Assembly: GCA_964545855.1 (NCBI GenBank)
Contig: CAZJHD010000022.1
Span: 1 to 64,000 of the forward strand
Direction of reading: 5' to 3'
Length of the DNA stretch: 64,000 nucleotides
From: CAZJHD01 sp964545855
GTDB lineage: Bacteria; Planctomycetota; UBA1135; JACQFD01
Shown here: piece after piece, positions 52,188 through 60,247 of the stretch
Position numbering within the stretch: position 1 is the first letter of the stretch
Layout: each line of letters begins with the position of its first letter
Notes under the pieces: model-generated
The model's input: only the letters and a program-made list of their open reading frames with translations
What the model was told of the DNA's origin: nothing
Databases searched by the model: none
Position numbers and translations under genes: made by a program

Positions 52188-52787
52188 TCAACGACGCGGG
52201 CTCCGCTTTCGCACCCGTCGCGCGCCGGCGCCTCGCGCGAGGAAGAACGCGGCCACGAGCGTCTTCCCGTCGATGATCTCCCCGGACGCGATCCGGGCGA
52301 AGAGCTCGGCGTGCGTGAACTCCCGCGTCTCGATGTCCTCGTCGTCGTCGGGCTCGGCGCCCGGAGCGGCCGGGGAGAGTCCGCGGGCGAAGTAGAGGTG
52401 CATCACCTCCGTCGCGTAGCCGGGGACCGGCCAGAAGGACGTCACGCGCTCCCAGGAGGAGGCCCGGAGCCCGCACTCCTCCGCGAGCTCGCGCCGGGCC
52501 GTCGTGAGTGGTCGCTCGCCGCGCTCGAGCCGTCCGGCGGGCACTTCCCAGAGACGGCGTCGGGCCGCGTGCCGGTACTGTCGCACCAGGAGAACTCGGC
52601 CGGGCCGTGGGATCGGCACGAACACGGCGGCGCCTCCGTGGATCACGAGGTCGTGCGCGGCGCTCCGGCCGTCGCGGTAGCGCAGCGCGCACCGCACGAC
52701 GTCGAAGATCTTCCCCGACGCGAGCGGACGGCGCGCGGTCTCTCGCGGGATCCCGAGGCGGTGCGGGCCGGAGCGCGCCGAGCTCAC
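52188..52787 (-). CDS. Nudix hydrolase (ADP-ribose pyrophosphatase-like)
   Basis: Encodes 199 aa from GTG 52787. The Nudix box G-x5-E-x7-RE-x2-EE-x-G is seen in GRLERGERPLTTARRELAEE plus CGL, with the Mg-binding glutamates. The preceding VRQYRHAARRRLWEVPAG is typical of ADP-ribose pyrophosphatases, which cleave ADP-ribose to AMP and ribose-5-phosphate. Its GTG overlaps the stop of the amidohydrolase gene by 4 bases, so the two are coupled, suggesting a joint role in purine nucleoside turnover. Substrate preference is inferred. Confidence 0.85.
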   Translation of the reverse strand: MSSARSGPHRLGIPRETARRPLASGKIFDVVRCALRYRDGRSAAHDLVIHGGAAVFVPIPRPGRVLLVRQYRHAARRRLWEVPAGRLERGERPLTTARRELAEECGLRASSWERVTSFWPVPGYATEVMHLYFARGLSPAAPGAEPDDDEDIETREFTHAELFARIASGEIIDGKTLVAAFFLARGAGARRVRKRSPRR

Positions 52788-54145
52788 GAAAGGCCGGACC
52801 GCTCGAGGAGCCGTCGGCTCGCCTCCGTCGCTCCCGCCGCCACGGCGCGGGGGTCGAAGCGCGTTGGCCGGAACGCGAGCTTCAGCGGCTCGCCCTGGCA
52901 GAAGACGTCGCGGACGTTCCGCGGAGACGCGGCGTGCACCACGGTTGCGAAGGGATCGCGAGCCGGAGCGGTCGAGGGGAAGCCGGGATCGAGGACGATC
53001 ACGTCCGCGCGCTTGCCGACCACGAGCGAACCGACGACGTCCTCGAGACCGATCGCCCGGGCGCCCTCGAGGGTGGCGAGGGAGAGAGCCGTGCGCGCGT
53101 CGAGCGCCAGCGCATCGCCGTGGCGCCGCGGCAGCAGGGCCGCGAGCGACATCTCGCGGAATGGATCGAGACGGTTGTTGCATGGAGCGCCGTCGCTCCC
53201 GAGCCCCACGGCCACTCCGTGGGCTCGGAGCCGCGGCACGTCGGCGATGCCCGAGGCGAGCTTCAGATTGCTCGTCGGGCAGTGCGCGATGCCGGCGCCC
53301 GTGCGCGCGAGGATCTCCACCTCCCCGTCCTCGAGATGCACGCCGTGGGCGAGGGTCCAACGGCCCTGCCGCGCAGCGCCTTCCTCGGCGCCGCCGAGCC
53401 CGACGGAGGCGAGGTGGCGGACGCAGGGCGCGCCGAAGCGCCGCCGCACCGCGTCGACCTCGTCCCGGGTCTCGCTCGCGTGGGTGTGCACCCGGCGGCC
53501 GAGCCGCGCGGCGCGCGCACCGACCTCGAGGTGGAGCTCCGGCGTCGCCGAGAGCGCGAAGCGCGGCGCGTAGGCGTAGCGCACGCGGCCGCTTCCGGCT
53601 CCGTCGAAGCGTTCCGCGAGAGCCTCCGCCCCGTCGATCGATGCGGAGGTCGACTCCAGGAGGCGGTGCGGCGTCGTGCCGTCCAGGTCGAGATCCATCA
53701 TCGCCTTGCCGGACCAACCGCCGATCCCCGATGCGACGATCTCCTCGAGGACCGCCTCGTGCCCATGGGTGGTGCCCATGTCGAGGATCGACGTGACGCC
53801 CGCCTCGACACACTCCGCGAGCCCCAGCCGCGCCGATGCACGGAGCGTCGACTCGTCGTGTGCCGCCTCGAGGGGCCACACGAATCGCCGGAGCCACTCC
53901 AGGAGGCCCGTTCCCTCGGCTTCCCCGCGGAACAGGGTCTGCACGAGATGCACGTGCGCCTGGACGAATCCGGGGAGGACGAAGCAGCCGCTCGCATCGA
54001 TCACGCGGTCGGGCGTCGTGCCGCGGGGCGCGGCTCCGACGGCGGCGATCGTCCCGTCGACGCACCAGAGGTCGCCCGGTACCGGCGCCGCGTCGGGCCG
54101 CGCGAGAGTGAGGAGCGTTCCTCCGGCGATCAGGAGCGTGGCCAC
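52784..54145 (-). CDS. amidohydrolase of the 5'-deoxyadenosine/SAH deaminase type
   Basis: Encodes 453 aa from GTG 54145, whose -10 hexamer ends 9 bases earlier. Metal-dependent TIM-barrel deaminase: PGFVQAHVHLVQTLFRG (His-x-His), HTHASETRDEV, HGVHLEDGEVEI, AHCPTSNLKLASGIAD and GLGSDGAPCNNRLDPFREM, where the SD and NN residues match the TRZ/ATZ and MTA/SAH deaminase group. LVQTLFRG...LLEWLRRFVWPLEAAHD resembles the 5'-deoxyadenosine deaminase subgroup. Such enzymes remove the amino group of adenosine-like waste products of radical SAM chemistry. The radical SAM gene and the MTA phosphorylase elsewhere in the window fit this. 8-Oxoguanine or guanine deaminase is an alternative. Confidence 0.8.
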   Translation of the reverse strand: MATLLIAGGTLLTLARPDAAPVPGDLWCVDGTIAAVGAAPRGTTPDRVIDASGCFVLPGFVQAHVHLVQTLFRGEAEGTGLLEWLRRFVWPLEAAHDESTLRASARLGLAECVEAGVTSILDMGTTHGHEAVLEEIVASGIGGWSGKAMMDLDLDGTTPHRLLESTSASIDGAEALAERFDGAGSGRVRYAYAPRFALSATPELHLEVGARAARLGRRVHTHASETRDEVDAVRRRFGAPCVRHLASVGLGGAEEGAARQGRWTLAHGVHLEDGEVEILARTGAGIAHCPTSNLKLASGIADVPRLRAHGVAVGLGSDGAPCNNRLDPFREMSLAALLPRRHGDALALDARTALSLATLEGARAIGLEDVVGSLVVGKRADVIVLDPGFPSTAPARDPFATVVHAASPRNVRDVFCQGEPLKLAFRPTRFDPRAVAAGATEASRRLLERSGLS

Positions 54146-54154
54146 GATCGTCGC

Positions 54155-54160
54155 AGTATG
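54155..54160 (-). promoter_or_regulatory. candidate -10 CATACT
   Basis: CATACT read leftward ends 9 bases before GTG 54145, again predicting a leaderless transcript. Confidence 0.35.
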
Positions 54161-54364
54161 TCGTCGGAGCCGGATCGATCCGCCTGGGATCGGTGGGCGG
54201 TGCTCAAGGGAGGCTCCGGAAGGGATCGAAAGAAGGGTGGTCGCCCGAGCTGGCGCCGACCCACGGTCCGCCGGAGGTGTCGCCGAGGCATGGCGTGGAG
54301 GCGGCCGTACTCGATCCCCGACTGGCATGGAACGCCCGACCGACGCCCCGATGCCGCCCAGCGA

Positions 54365-54386
54365 GCCGACTCGACCCCGAGTCGGC
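54365..54386 (+). promoter_or_regulatory. 9-bp hairpin abutting a ribosome site
   Basis: GCCGACTCG and CGAGTCGGC form a perfect stem around an ACCC loop, directly before GAGG and the GTG at 54399. It could limit ribosome access or mark an RNA-processing site. The other 220 bases of this gap show nothing clear. Confidence 0.45.
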
Positions 54387-54398
54387 GAGGTGTGATCG

Positions 54399-56732
54399 GT
54401 GCGGCGTCTCCCGATCGCCCGAAGACTGCGTCCGCCGAATCGCAAGCGGACCCGGCTCCAGTCGCGCTTCCTCGTCACCGTCGGTCTCCTGGTCGTGCTG
54501 CCGATGGTCGCGATCCTCGCATGGCGGCTCGGCGTCCTGAGGGGACAGCTCACGCGGCTCGTCGGATCGCGCCACCGCGCCGAAGCGGTGCAGGTGGCGC
54601 GGGGATTCTCCGTCGTCCTCGATGCGCTCGCGGGGCGCGTCGAGGTCCTCGGTGCGATCCCCGACGTCGCAGAGCTCGCACGCTTGGCGAGCGATCGCGC
54701 CGCGACACGCCCCAGGACCGAGTCGTCGGCCGCGCCAGGTGGCGGAGACGCCTTCGAGATCGAGAGGGCCGCGGTGACGCGCGTCCTGCGCTCGATCCGG
54801 CTCGGGGCGAGCGGGACCCTCACCGGTCTCGACCTCGCGGACCGATCCGGCGAGATCATCGCGAGCTCCGACGACGACTGGTTCGCGGGCCGGCCCATCT
54901 CCGATTGGCGCGCCGCGTCCCGCGCCCTGGAAGGCATGCGCGTCTTCGGGCGCGCATCGTCCAATGCGCTCTCGGACGTTCCCGACCTCTCGATCTCGGT
55001 TCCGGTGTACGCCCGCGACGGAGAGCGGATCGAGGCATCGATCCTCGGCGTCCTCCAGGCGCGCGTTCCGGCCGTCGACTTGCTCCGCCTCCTCGCGTCG
55101 GAGCCGGGCGAGGAGTCGCCGCGCATCGGTCTCCTGACCCACGATGGACGGCTGATGACCTCGGCCCACGCGGCGCCGATCCAGCTGCCACAGTCCCTCG
55201 TCTGGGAGCTCCGATCCGACGAGCCGGCGTTCCGGACGCTCGCGATCCCCGGCATGGACGGCCTGCAGGCCGTCGGCGCCGCGTGGGTCTCGGCGCCCCG
55301 CCCGACGGATCTCGGGCTCGGACTCACGGCGCTCGTCTGCTACCCCGAGACGAGCGCGCTCGTCATCGTGTCCGAAGGCCTCACGAGCTTCCTCGGGTTC
55401 AACGTGGCGATCGTCGCCGTTCTCGCCGGCGCCGTCAGCTGGGTCGCGCGTTCGATCGTTCGGCCGGTGCGCCGGCTCCGGGATCGCGTGGACTCCTTGC
55501 GAGCCGGGGAGAGGATCCTGCCCGACGTTCCGCGCACCAACGACGACGTGGAGGACCTCGCCGAGTCCTTCGAGCAGCTGGTGGAGGACCTGCAGTCGAC
55601 GAACGACGACCTGCTGCGGGCCCGGAGCGAGCTGGAGCATCGCGTGGAGGAGCGCACGAGGGACCTGGCGCGATCGGAGCAGGAGCTGCGATCGGTGCTC
55701 GAGAGCGCGCAGGACGGCATCCTCTCCCTCGACGCCGCGGGTTCGATCCGCAGCGCCAACGCGGCCGCCGCCTGGATCCTCCGGCTCGGCGTGAAGGAGA
55801 TCGTCGGACGGCGATTCGACGACCTCTTCCGGTGCAAGCAGGACGGCGGCTCGAGGAGTGCGTTCGAGCGCGTTCGCGGCGACCGGACCGGAGCCGCCTC
55901 CCTCGCTGCCACGCGGGGCGACGGGATCGAGATCCCCATCGAGGCGACCCTCGGAGAGCTGCGATCCGCCGACGGGCTCTACACGAGCATCTTCCGGGAC
56001 ACCTCGGAGCGCGAGCGCATGGAGCGCATGAAGAGCAGCTTCGTGTCGACCGTCTCCCACGAGCTGCGGACGCCCCTCACCTCGATCCGGGGCGCCCTGG
56101 GTCTCATGGCCGGCGGTGCCTGCGGTGACGTCCCGGCGAAGGCCGGGTCGATGATCCAGATCGGGATCCAGAACGCGGACCGGCTGATCCGGCTCGTGCA
56201 CGACCTCCTCGACATCGAGAAGCTCGACGGAGGCAAGGTTCGCCTGCGAATCCTCCCCATCTCGCTCGCGGACGCGGCGCAGAAGACGGTCGAGGGGATC
56301 GAATCGGTCGCGCGGACGGCAGGCGTGCGCGTGGACGTCGAGGTGCAGGCCGTTCCCGTGCTCGCCGACCAGGACCGCGTCATCCAGGTGATGACGAACC
56401 TCCTGGGGAACGCTCTGAAGTTCTCGCCCGTGGGCTCCTCCGTCGAGCTCCGCTCGCGCGACCTCTCGGAGGACGAGGTGGAGGTGTCGATCCGCGACCA
56501 CGGACCCGGGATTCCCGAGGAGTTCCTCGGACGCATCTTCGGCCGCTTCGAGCAGGCGGATTCGGGCGATGCGCGGGCGAAGGGCGGGACGGGACTCGGC
56601 CTCGCGATCTCCAAGGGGATCGTGGAGGAGCACGGCGGCCGGATCGGCGTGCGGAGCCGGGAAGGCGAGGGCGCCTGCTTCTGGTTCACGCTGCGGAAGG
56701 CTCCGGCGGCGGTGACGGCTCCGAGGTCCTGA
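54399..56732 (+). CDS. sensor histidine kinase with Cache-like, HAMP and PAS domains
   Basis: Encodes 777 aa from GTG 54399. A first membrane helix (about 23-43) and a second (about 325-350) enclose a roughly 280-residue outer domain like a dCache sensor. HAMP (RSIVRPVRRLRDRVDSL), a coiled coil and a PAS domain (about 425-540) lead to the H-box FVSTVSHELRTPLTSIRGAL with His554. The ATPase has N (NLLGNALKFSP), G1 (RDHGPGIPEE) and G2 (GGTGLGLAISKGIVEEHGG). It phosphorylates a separate response regulator, perhaps one of the HD-GYP or NtrC-like proteins. The stop lies inside repeat copy B. Confidence 0.92.
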   Translation: MRRLPIARRLRPPNRKRTRLQSRFLVTVGLLVVLPMVAILAWRLGVLRGQLTRLVGSRHRAEAVQVARGFSVVLDALAGRVEVLGAIPDVAELARLASDRAATRPRTESSAAPGGGDAFEIERAAVTRVLRSIRLGASGTLTGLDLADRSGEIIASSDDDWFAGRPISDWRAASRALEGMRVFGRASSNALSDVPDLSISVPVYARDGERIEASILGVLQARVPAVDLLRLLASEPGEESPRIGLLTHDGRLMTSAHAAPIQLPQSLVWELRSDEPAFRTLAIPGMDGLQAVGAAWVSAPRPTDLGLGLTALVCYPETSALVIVSEGLTSFLGFNVAIVAVLAGAVSWVARSIVRPVRRLRDRVDSLRAGERILPDVPRTNDDVEDLAESFEQLVEDLQSTNDDLLRARSELEHRVEERTRDLARSEQELRSVLESAQDGILSLDAAGSIRSANAAAAWILRLGVKEIVGRRFDDLFRCKQDGGSRSAFERVRGDRTGAASLAATRGDGIEIPIEATLGELRSADGLYTSIFRDTSERERMERMKSSFVSTVSHELRTPLTSIRGALGLMAGGACGDVPAKAGSMIQIGIQNADRLIRLVHDLLDIEKLDGGKVRLRILPISLADAAQKTVEGIESVARTAGVRVDVEVQAVPVLADQDRVIQVMTNLLGNALKFSPVGSSVELRSRDLSEDEVEVSIRDHGPGIPEEFLGRIFGRFEQADSGDARAKGGTGLGLAISKGIVEEHGGRIGVRSREGEGACFWFTLRKAPAAVTAPRS

Positions 56733-56832
56733 ACGAATCGGCGCCGGGCGACCGCCGGCCGCGAGCGGCCGCGGCTTCGTCGCTCACTCTCGCCCGGCCT
56801 CGGGCCAGCGGCGGCGATTCCTTCACGATCTC
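56723..56832. repeat. palindromic MITE-like element, copy B (110 bp)
   Basis: GAGGTCCTGAACGAATCGG and GGCGGCGATTCCTTCACGATC end the element as inverted repeats. The interior matches copy A except for about 45 bases present only there. The kinase stop codon (56730-56732) lies inside the left arm. The remaining 124 bases up to hpt hold a candidate promoter. Confidence 0.75.
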
Positions 56833-56942
56833 TCGGTCCTCCGACTCCTCCGCCCGAACGACCGCCTGGCCATCGCAGGGAGCACCGTCTCCCGCTGTCC
56901 TCCTGCGGAACAATGCGCCGGAGCGCCCCGTCGGGCCGCTGC

Positions 56943-56948
56943 TATGCT
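56943..56948 (+). promoter_or_regulatory. candidate -10 TATGCT of hpt
   Basis: TATGCT ends 8 bases before ATG 56957, predicting a leaderless mRNA; no ribosome site or clear -35 box is visible. Confidence 0.45.
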
Positions 56949-56956
56949 CGGGCGCA

Positions 56957-57556
56957 ATGGACCCGGCCATCGATCCCGACGTCGAGCGCATCCTCCTCAC
57001 GGAGGACCAGATCCGCGCGGGTCTCGAGGAGCTCGCCCAGCGCCTCCTCGCCGACTATCGCCACGACGAGCCCTGCCTCGTCGCGTGCCTCCGCGGCTCG
57101 CTCGTCTTCGCGGCGGACCTGATCCGCAGGATGCCGATGCCACTGCGCATCGACTTCCTGCACGCCTCGTCCTACGGAGACGGAACGGAGTCGTCGGGAA
57201 GGGTCGACCTGCGCCTCCTTCCGGATCCGCGGGAGGTGGAGGGCCGGCGGGTCATTCTCGTGGACGACATCCTCGACTCCGGCCGGACGCTCGCGGCGGC
57301 GCGCGAGAAGCTCGGAGCCTTCGGTGCGCGTGACGTGAAGACGTGCGTCTTCCTGGAGAAGCGGATCGCACGCGCGGTCGAGAGCAAGGCCGACTACCGC
57401 TGCTTCGAGGTGGGGGACGAGTTCGTGATCGGCTACGGACTCGACCATGCCGGCCGGTACCGAAACCTGCCGTACCTCGCGACGCTGCGGCGCGATCGAG
57501 TGGGGCGCGAGCGAGCGGGCCGCGAGCGGGTGGGGCGTGGGCCGTCCGGAGAGTGA
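56957..57556 (+). CDS. hpt: hypoxanthine phosphoribosyltransferase
   Basis: Encodes 199 aa from ATG 56957. It converts hypoxanthine (and guanine) with PRPP to IMP (GMP). The type I phosphoribosyltransferase signature VILVDDILDSGRTLAAARE is exact, preceded by CLRGSLVFAADLIRRM and DFLHASSYGDG, and followed by the base-binding region VGDEFVIGYGLDHAGRYRN. Core length is normal; the last 20 residues are an Arg/Gly-rich, short-repeat tail (RDRVGRERAGRERVGRG). A RluA-family synthase gene follows. Its own promoter-like hexamer is immediately upstream. Confidence 0.94.
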   Translation: MDPAIDPDVERILLTEDQIRAGLEELAQRLLADYRHDEPCLVACLRGSLVFAADLIRRMPMPLRIDFLHASSYGDGTESSGRVDLRLLPDPREVEGRRVILVDDILDSGRTLAAAREKLGAFGARDVKTCVFLEKRIARAVESKADYRCFEVGDEFVIGYGLDHAGRYRNLPYLATLRRDRVGRERAGRERVGRGPSGE

Positions 57557-57595
57557 ACGTCGAGGCAGCGATCCGCGAGGCGCGGCGGGAGAACC

Positions 57596-57601
57596 GGGAG
57601 G
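57596..57601 (+). promoter_or_regulatory. ribosome-binding site GGGAGG deciding a GTG start
   Basis: GGGAGG ends 10 bases before GTG 57612, choosing that start for the pseudouridine synthase over a longer frame that begins inside hpt. Confidence 0.5.
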
Positions 57602-57611
57602 TTCGATCGTC

Positions 57612-58625
57612 GTGCCCCGGAACCTCGCCGGCGTGCCCCTCGACCGCTTCCTCGGCCTGTCCTTCCCGCACATCGATCGTTCGGAGCTGAGGAACCTCGT
57701 CCGCGACGGACGTGTTCGCGTGAACGGGGTTCCCATGACGACGTCTCGTCCGCTCCATCGAAACGCCGTCGTCACGGTCGACACGGACGTGGCGCCGCTG
57801 CCCTACACCGCGCCGGACCCGCACGGAGAGCTCGCGATCCTCCTGGACGACGAGGGAGCCGTGGCTCTCGCGAAGCCGGCGGGCGTCCACGCCGATCCGG
57901 AGTCCCTCGATCGCGCCGACCCGACCTGGCGCGCGCGCGTCCGGCCCGCGCCGGTGGGCGACGTGCTCCGCGTCGTGCAGAAGCTCGATCGGGCGACCAG
58001 CGGCGTGCTGTTCCTCGCGAAGACGCTCGCGGCGACGCGTGCGCTCCGAGCCCAGTTCCGCACGGGCGCGGTCCGCGTGGAGGAGGAGGCCATCGTCGAG
58101 GGATGTCCTTCGGAGGACGCCTTCGTCGTGGAGCACCGGCTCGGGGCCGATCGTCGCCGCACCGGTCGCCGCGTCGTGGATCCGAAGGAGGGCGATCCGG
58201 CGCTCACGGAGGTTCGCGTCCTGGAGAGGTTCGACGGATTCGCGCGCGTGTGCGCCGTTCCGCGGACCCATCGGACCCATCAGGTGCGGGCGCACCTGGA
58301 GGCCGCCGGATTCCCGCTCGTGGTCGATCCGGTCTATGGCCGGCGGACCTCCATCGGCCTGCGCGACCTGAAGCGCGGATACAGACCCAAGCCGGGCCGC
58401 AGGGAGGTGCCCATCGTCGAGCACTCCTCGGTCCACGTCCGCCTCGTCGCCTTCGAGGCCGAGGGCGGCATGCCCCGTCGCCGCGCCGAAGCGTCGCTCC
58501 CGGGAGACTTCGAACGATTGCTGCGCGTGCTCCGACACCACCGGGGTCTCGGGCCGGTGACGGGCGCATCCGGCAACGGGGCGACCGCGCGGCCCGGGTA
58601 CGAAGACGAGGAGAGACCGCGATGA
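57612..58625 (+). CDS. RluA-family pseudouridine synthase
   Basis: Encodes 337 aa from GTG 57612. An N-terminal S4 RNA-binding domain (LDRFLGLSFPHIDRSELRNL...GRVRVNG) precedes the catalytic domain. The catalytic motif is KLDRATSG (124-131, Asp126); most RluA proteins have His-Arg-Leu-Asp here. AKPAGVHADPE and RTHRTHQVRAHLEAAGFPLV are the other family marks. It isomerises uridine to pseudouridine in rRNA or tRNA; the target (RluC/D-like) is not clear. Its stop overlaps the truD start, pairing two unrelated pseudouridine synthases in one unit. Confidence 0.88.
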   Translation: MPRNLAGVPLDRFLGLSFPHIDRSELRNLVRDGRVRVNGVPMTTSRPLHRNAVVTVDTDVAPLPYTAPDPHGELAILLDDEGAVALAKPAGVHADPESLDRADPTWRARVRPAPVGDVLRVVQKLDRATSGVLFLAKTLAATRALRAQFRTGAVRVEEEAIVEGCPSEDAFVVEHRLGADRRRTGRRVVDPKEGDPALTEVRVLERFDGFARVCAVPRTHRTHQVRAHLEAAGFPLVVDPVYGRRTSIGLRDLKRGYRPKPGRREVPIVEHSSVHVRLVAFEAEGGMPRRRAEASLPGDFERLLRVLRHHRGLGPVTGASGNGATARPGYEDEERPR

Positions 58626-60163
58626 GACTCAAGCAGCAGCCCGGCGACTTCCGCGTCCTCGAAGTGTTGAACGAGGGTGCGACGCAGGGGCCCGGAGAGC
58701 ACCGCGTCTATCGCGTCACGAAGACGAAGCTCACGACGCTCGAGGCGGTGGAGCGCATCGCGCGCGAGGCGAACGTCCCCAAGCATTCGGTCGAGATCGC
58801 CGGTCTGAAGGACCGGCAGGGCGTGACGGTCCAGTACGTCTCCATCGCGGGCGGACCGCGCGTCGGGATCCAGGAGCTCGACCTCCACGTCGAATGGGTC
58901 GCCGATGCGGCACGGCCGATCTCGTCGGACTCGGTCCGGGCGAACTCCTTCGACCTCGTGATCCGCGGGCTCACCCTCGACGACCTGAACCGATTCGACT
59001 CCGCGATCGAGTCGGTGCGGCGCGACGGCGTGCCGAACTACTTCGACGATCAGCGATTCGGGGCGCTCCGCCACGGCCAGGGCTTCCTCGTTCGCGAGAT
59101 GATCGACGGCGAGATCGAATCGGCGCTGATGCGGTGCCTGCTGCAGCCGTCTCCCTTCGATCCGCCGCGGGAGGCGGCGTTCAAGGGGAGGCTTCGCCGC
59201 GCCTGGGGCGACTTCGAGCAGTGCGTGAGCCTCTGCCGCGGAGGCAAGCACATCTCCGTCTTCCGGCATCTCGCGAGCAATCCGAAGGACTTCGCGGGAG
59301 CCTTCCGCTTCGTCGGCTCGCGGATCCGTCTGATCCATCTCTACGCCTATCAGAGCCATCTCTGGAACCAGTCCGTGAGCACGTTCCTGCGAGAGCGCGT
59401 GTCGCCGGACGACCGCGCGCTCCTGTCGACGGACGACGGACCCCTCGTCGCCTTCACGCGTCTTCCGGAGGAGGCGCGCGCGAGCGTCGTCGGCCGCACG
59501 ATGCCTTTGCTCGCTCCCGACGTGGTGCTCGGCGATCCGGAGGTGAAGCGCGTGGTCTCGGCCGTGCTGGCGCAGGAGGGGCTCACGCTCGACCGGCTCG
59601 CGGTTCCCGGAGTCGAGGGATTCGCGTTCAAGGCCGAAGAGCGCGCGATCCTCGTCGTTCCCGAGCACGTTCGCGTGCGCGAGCCCGTGCGCGACGACCT
59701 GAATCCGGGACTGGCGAAGCTTCGGATCCGCTTCGAGCTCCCGCGGGGGAGCTACGCGACGCTCGTCGTGAAGCGCTTGTTCGCGCGGCCCGTCGTGGAG
59801 AGCTTCGGCGGCGATGCGGCGGATCGCTCGCGATCGGCCGAGCCCCGGCGCCCCCGCCCCACCACGCGGCAGCCGGCGCGCAAGCCGTCCCAGCTCCGCG
59901 AGAGCGGAATCCTGCCGGAGTCGATCCTCCCGAAGCCGCCCCGTCTGGGCGGGCCTCGGTCGGGCCCGCCGCGCGGACCTCGCGGCGGGCGGCCGCAGCG
60001 GCCTCCGTTCCGCAGGGGATCCGGGCCCCCGGATCGCGGCCGCTACCCCCGAGGGGGAAGCGGAGGCGGCGGCGGGCGCGGGGGCGGGGGCGATCGGCGA
60101 GGCGACCGCGGCGATCCTCCCCCGGAGCGCGACAGCGGACCGGGTCCTGACGCGCCCCGCTGA
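58622..60163 (+). CDS. truD: tRNA pseudouridine-13 synthase with Arg/Gly-rich tail
   Basis: Encodes 513 aa from ATG 58622. It makes pseudouridine at position 13 of tRNA. The family motif GLKDRQGVTVQYVS carries catalytic Asp64, and GVPNYFDDQRFG is the second hallmark. LYAYQSHLWNQ follows in the TRUD domain. The core ends near residue 395. A further 118 residues (396-513) are Pro/Arg/Gly-rich with RGG-like runs, absent from E. coli TruD (349 aa) and probably disordered. Coupled by ATGA to the RluA-type gene. The tail resembles that of the methyltransferase at 25930-27261. Confidence 0.92.
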   Translation: MRLKQQPGDFRVLEVLNEGATQGPGEHRVYRVTKTKLTTLEAVERIAREANVPKHSVEIAGLKDRQGVTVQYVSIAGGPRVGIQELDLHVEWVADAARPISSDSVRANSFDLVIRGLTLDDLNRFDSAIESVRRDGVPNYFDDQRFGALRHGQGFLVREMIDGEIESALMRCLLQPSPFDPPREAAFKGRLRRAWGDFEQCVSLCRGGKHISVFRHLASNPKDFAGAFRFVGSRIRLIHLYAYQSHLWNQSVSTFLRERVSPDDRALLSTDDGPLVAFTRLPEEARASVVGRTMPLLAPDVVLGDPEVKRVVSAVLAQEGLTLDRLAVPGVEGFAFKAEERAILVVPEHVRVREPVRDDLNPGLAKLRIRFELPRGSYATLVVKRLFARPVVESFGGDAADRSRSAEPRRPRPTTRQPARKPSQLRESGILPESILPKPPRLGGPRSGPPRGPRGGRPQRPPFRRGSGPPDRGRYPRGGSGGGGGRGGGGDRRGDRGDPPPERDSGPGPDAPR

Positions 60164-60247
60164 CCGAGCGACGCCGCGCGTGCCGCGCCGGTCGCGTCGT
60201 CCGATGCGACGAATTCTCCACTCCATCCCGTGAACGAGGTGAATCGA

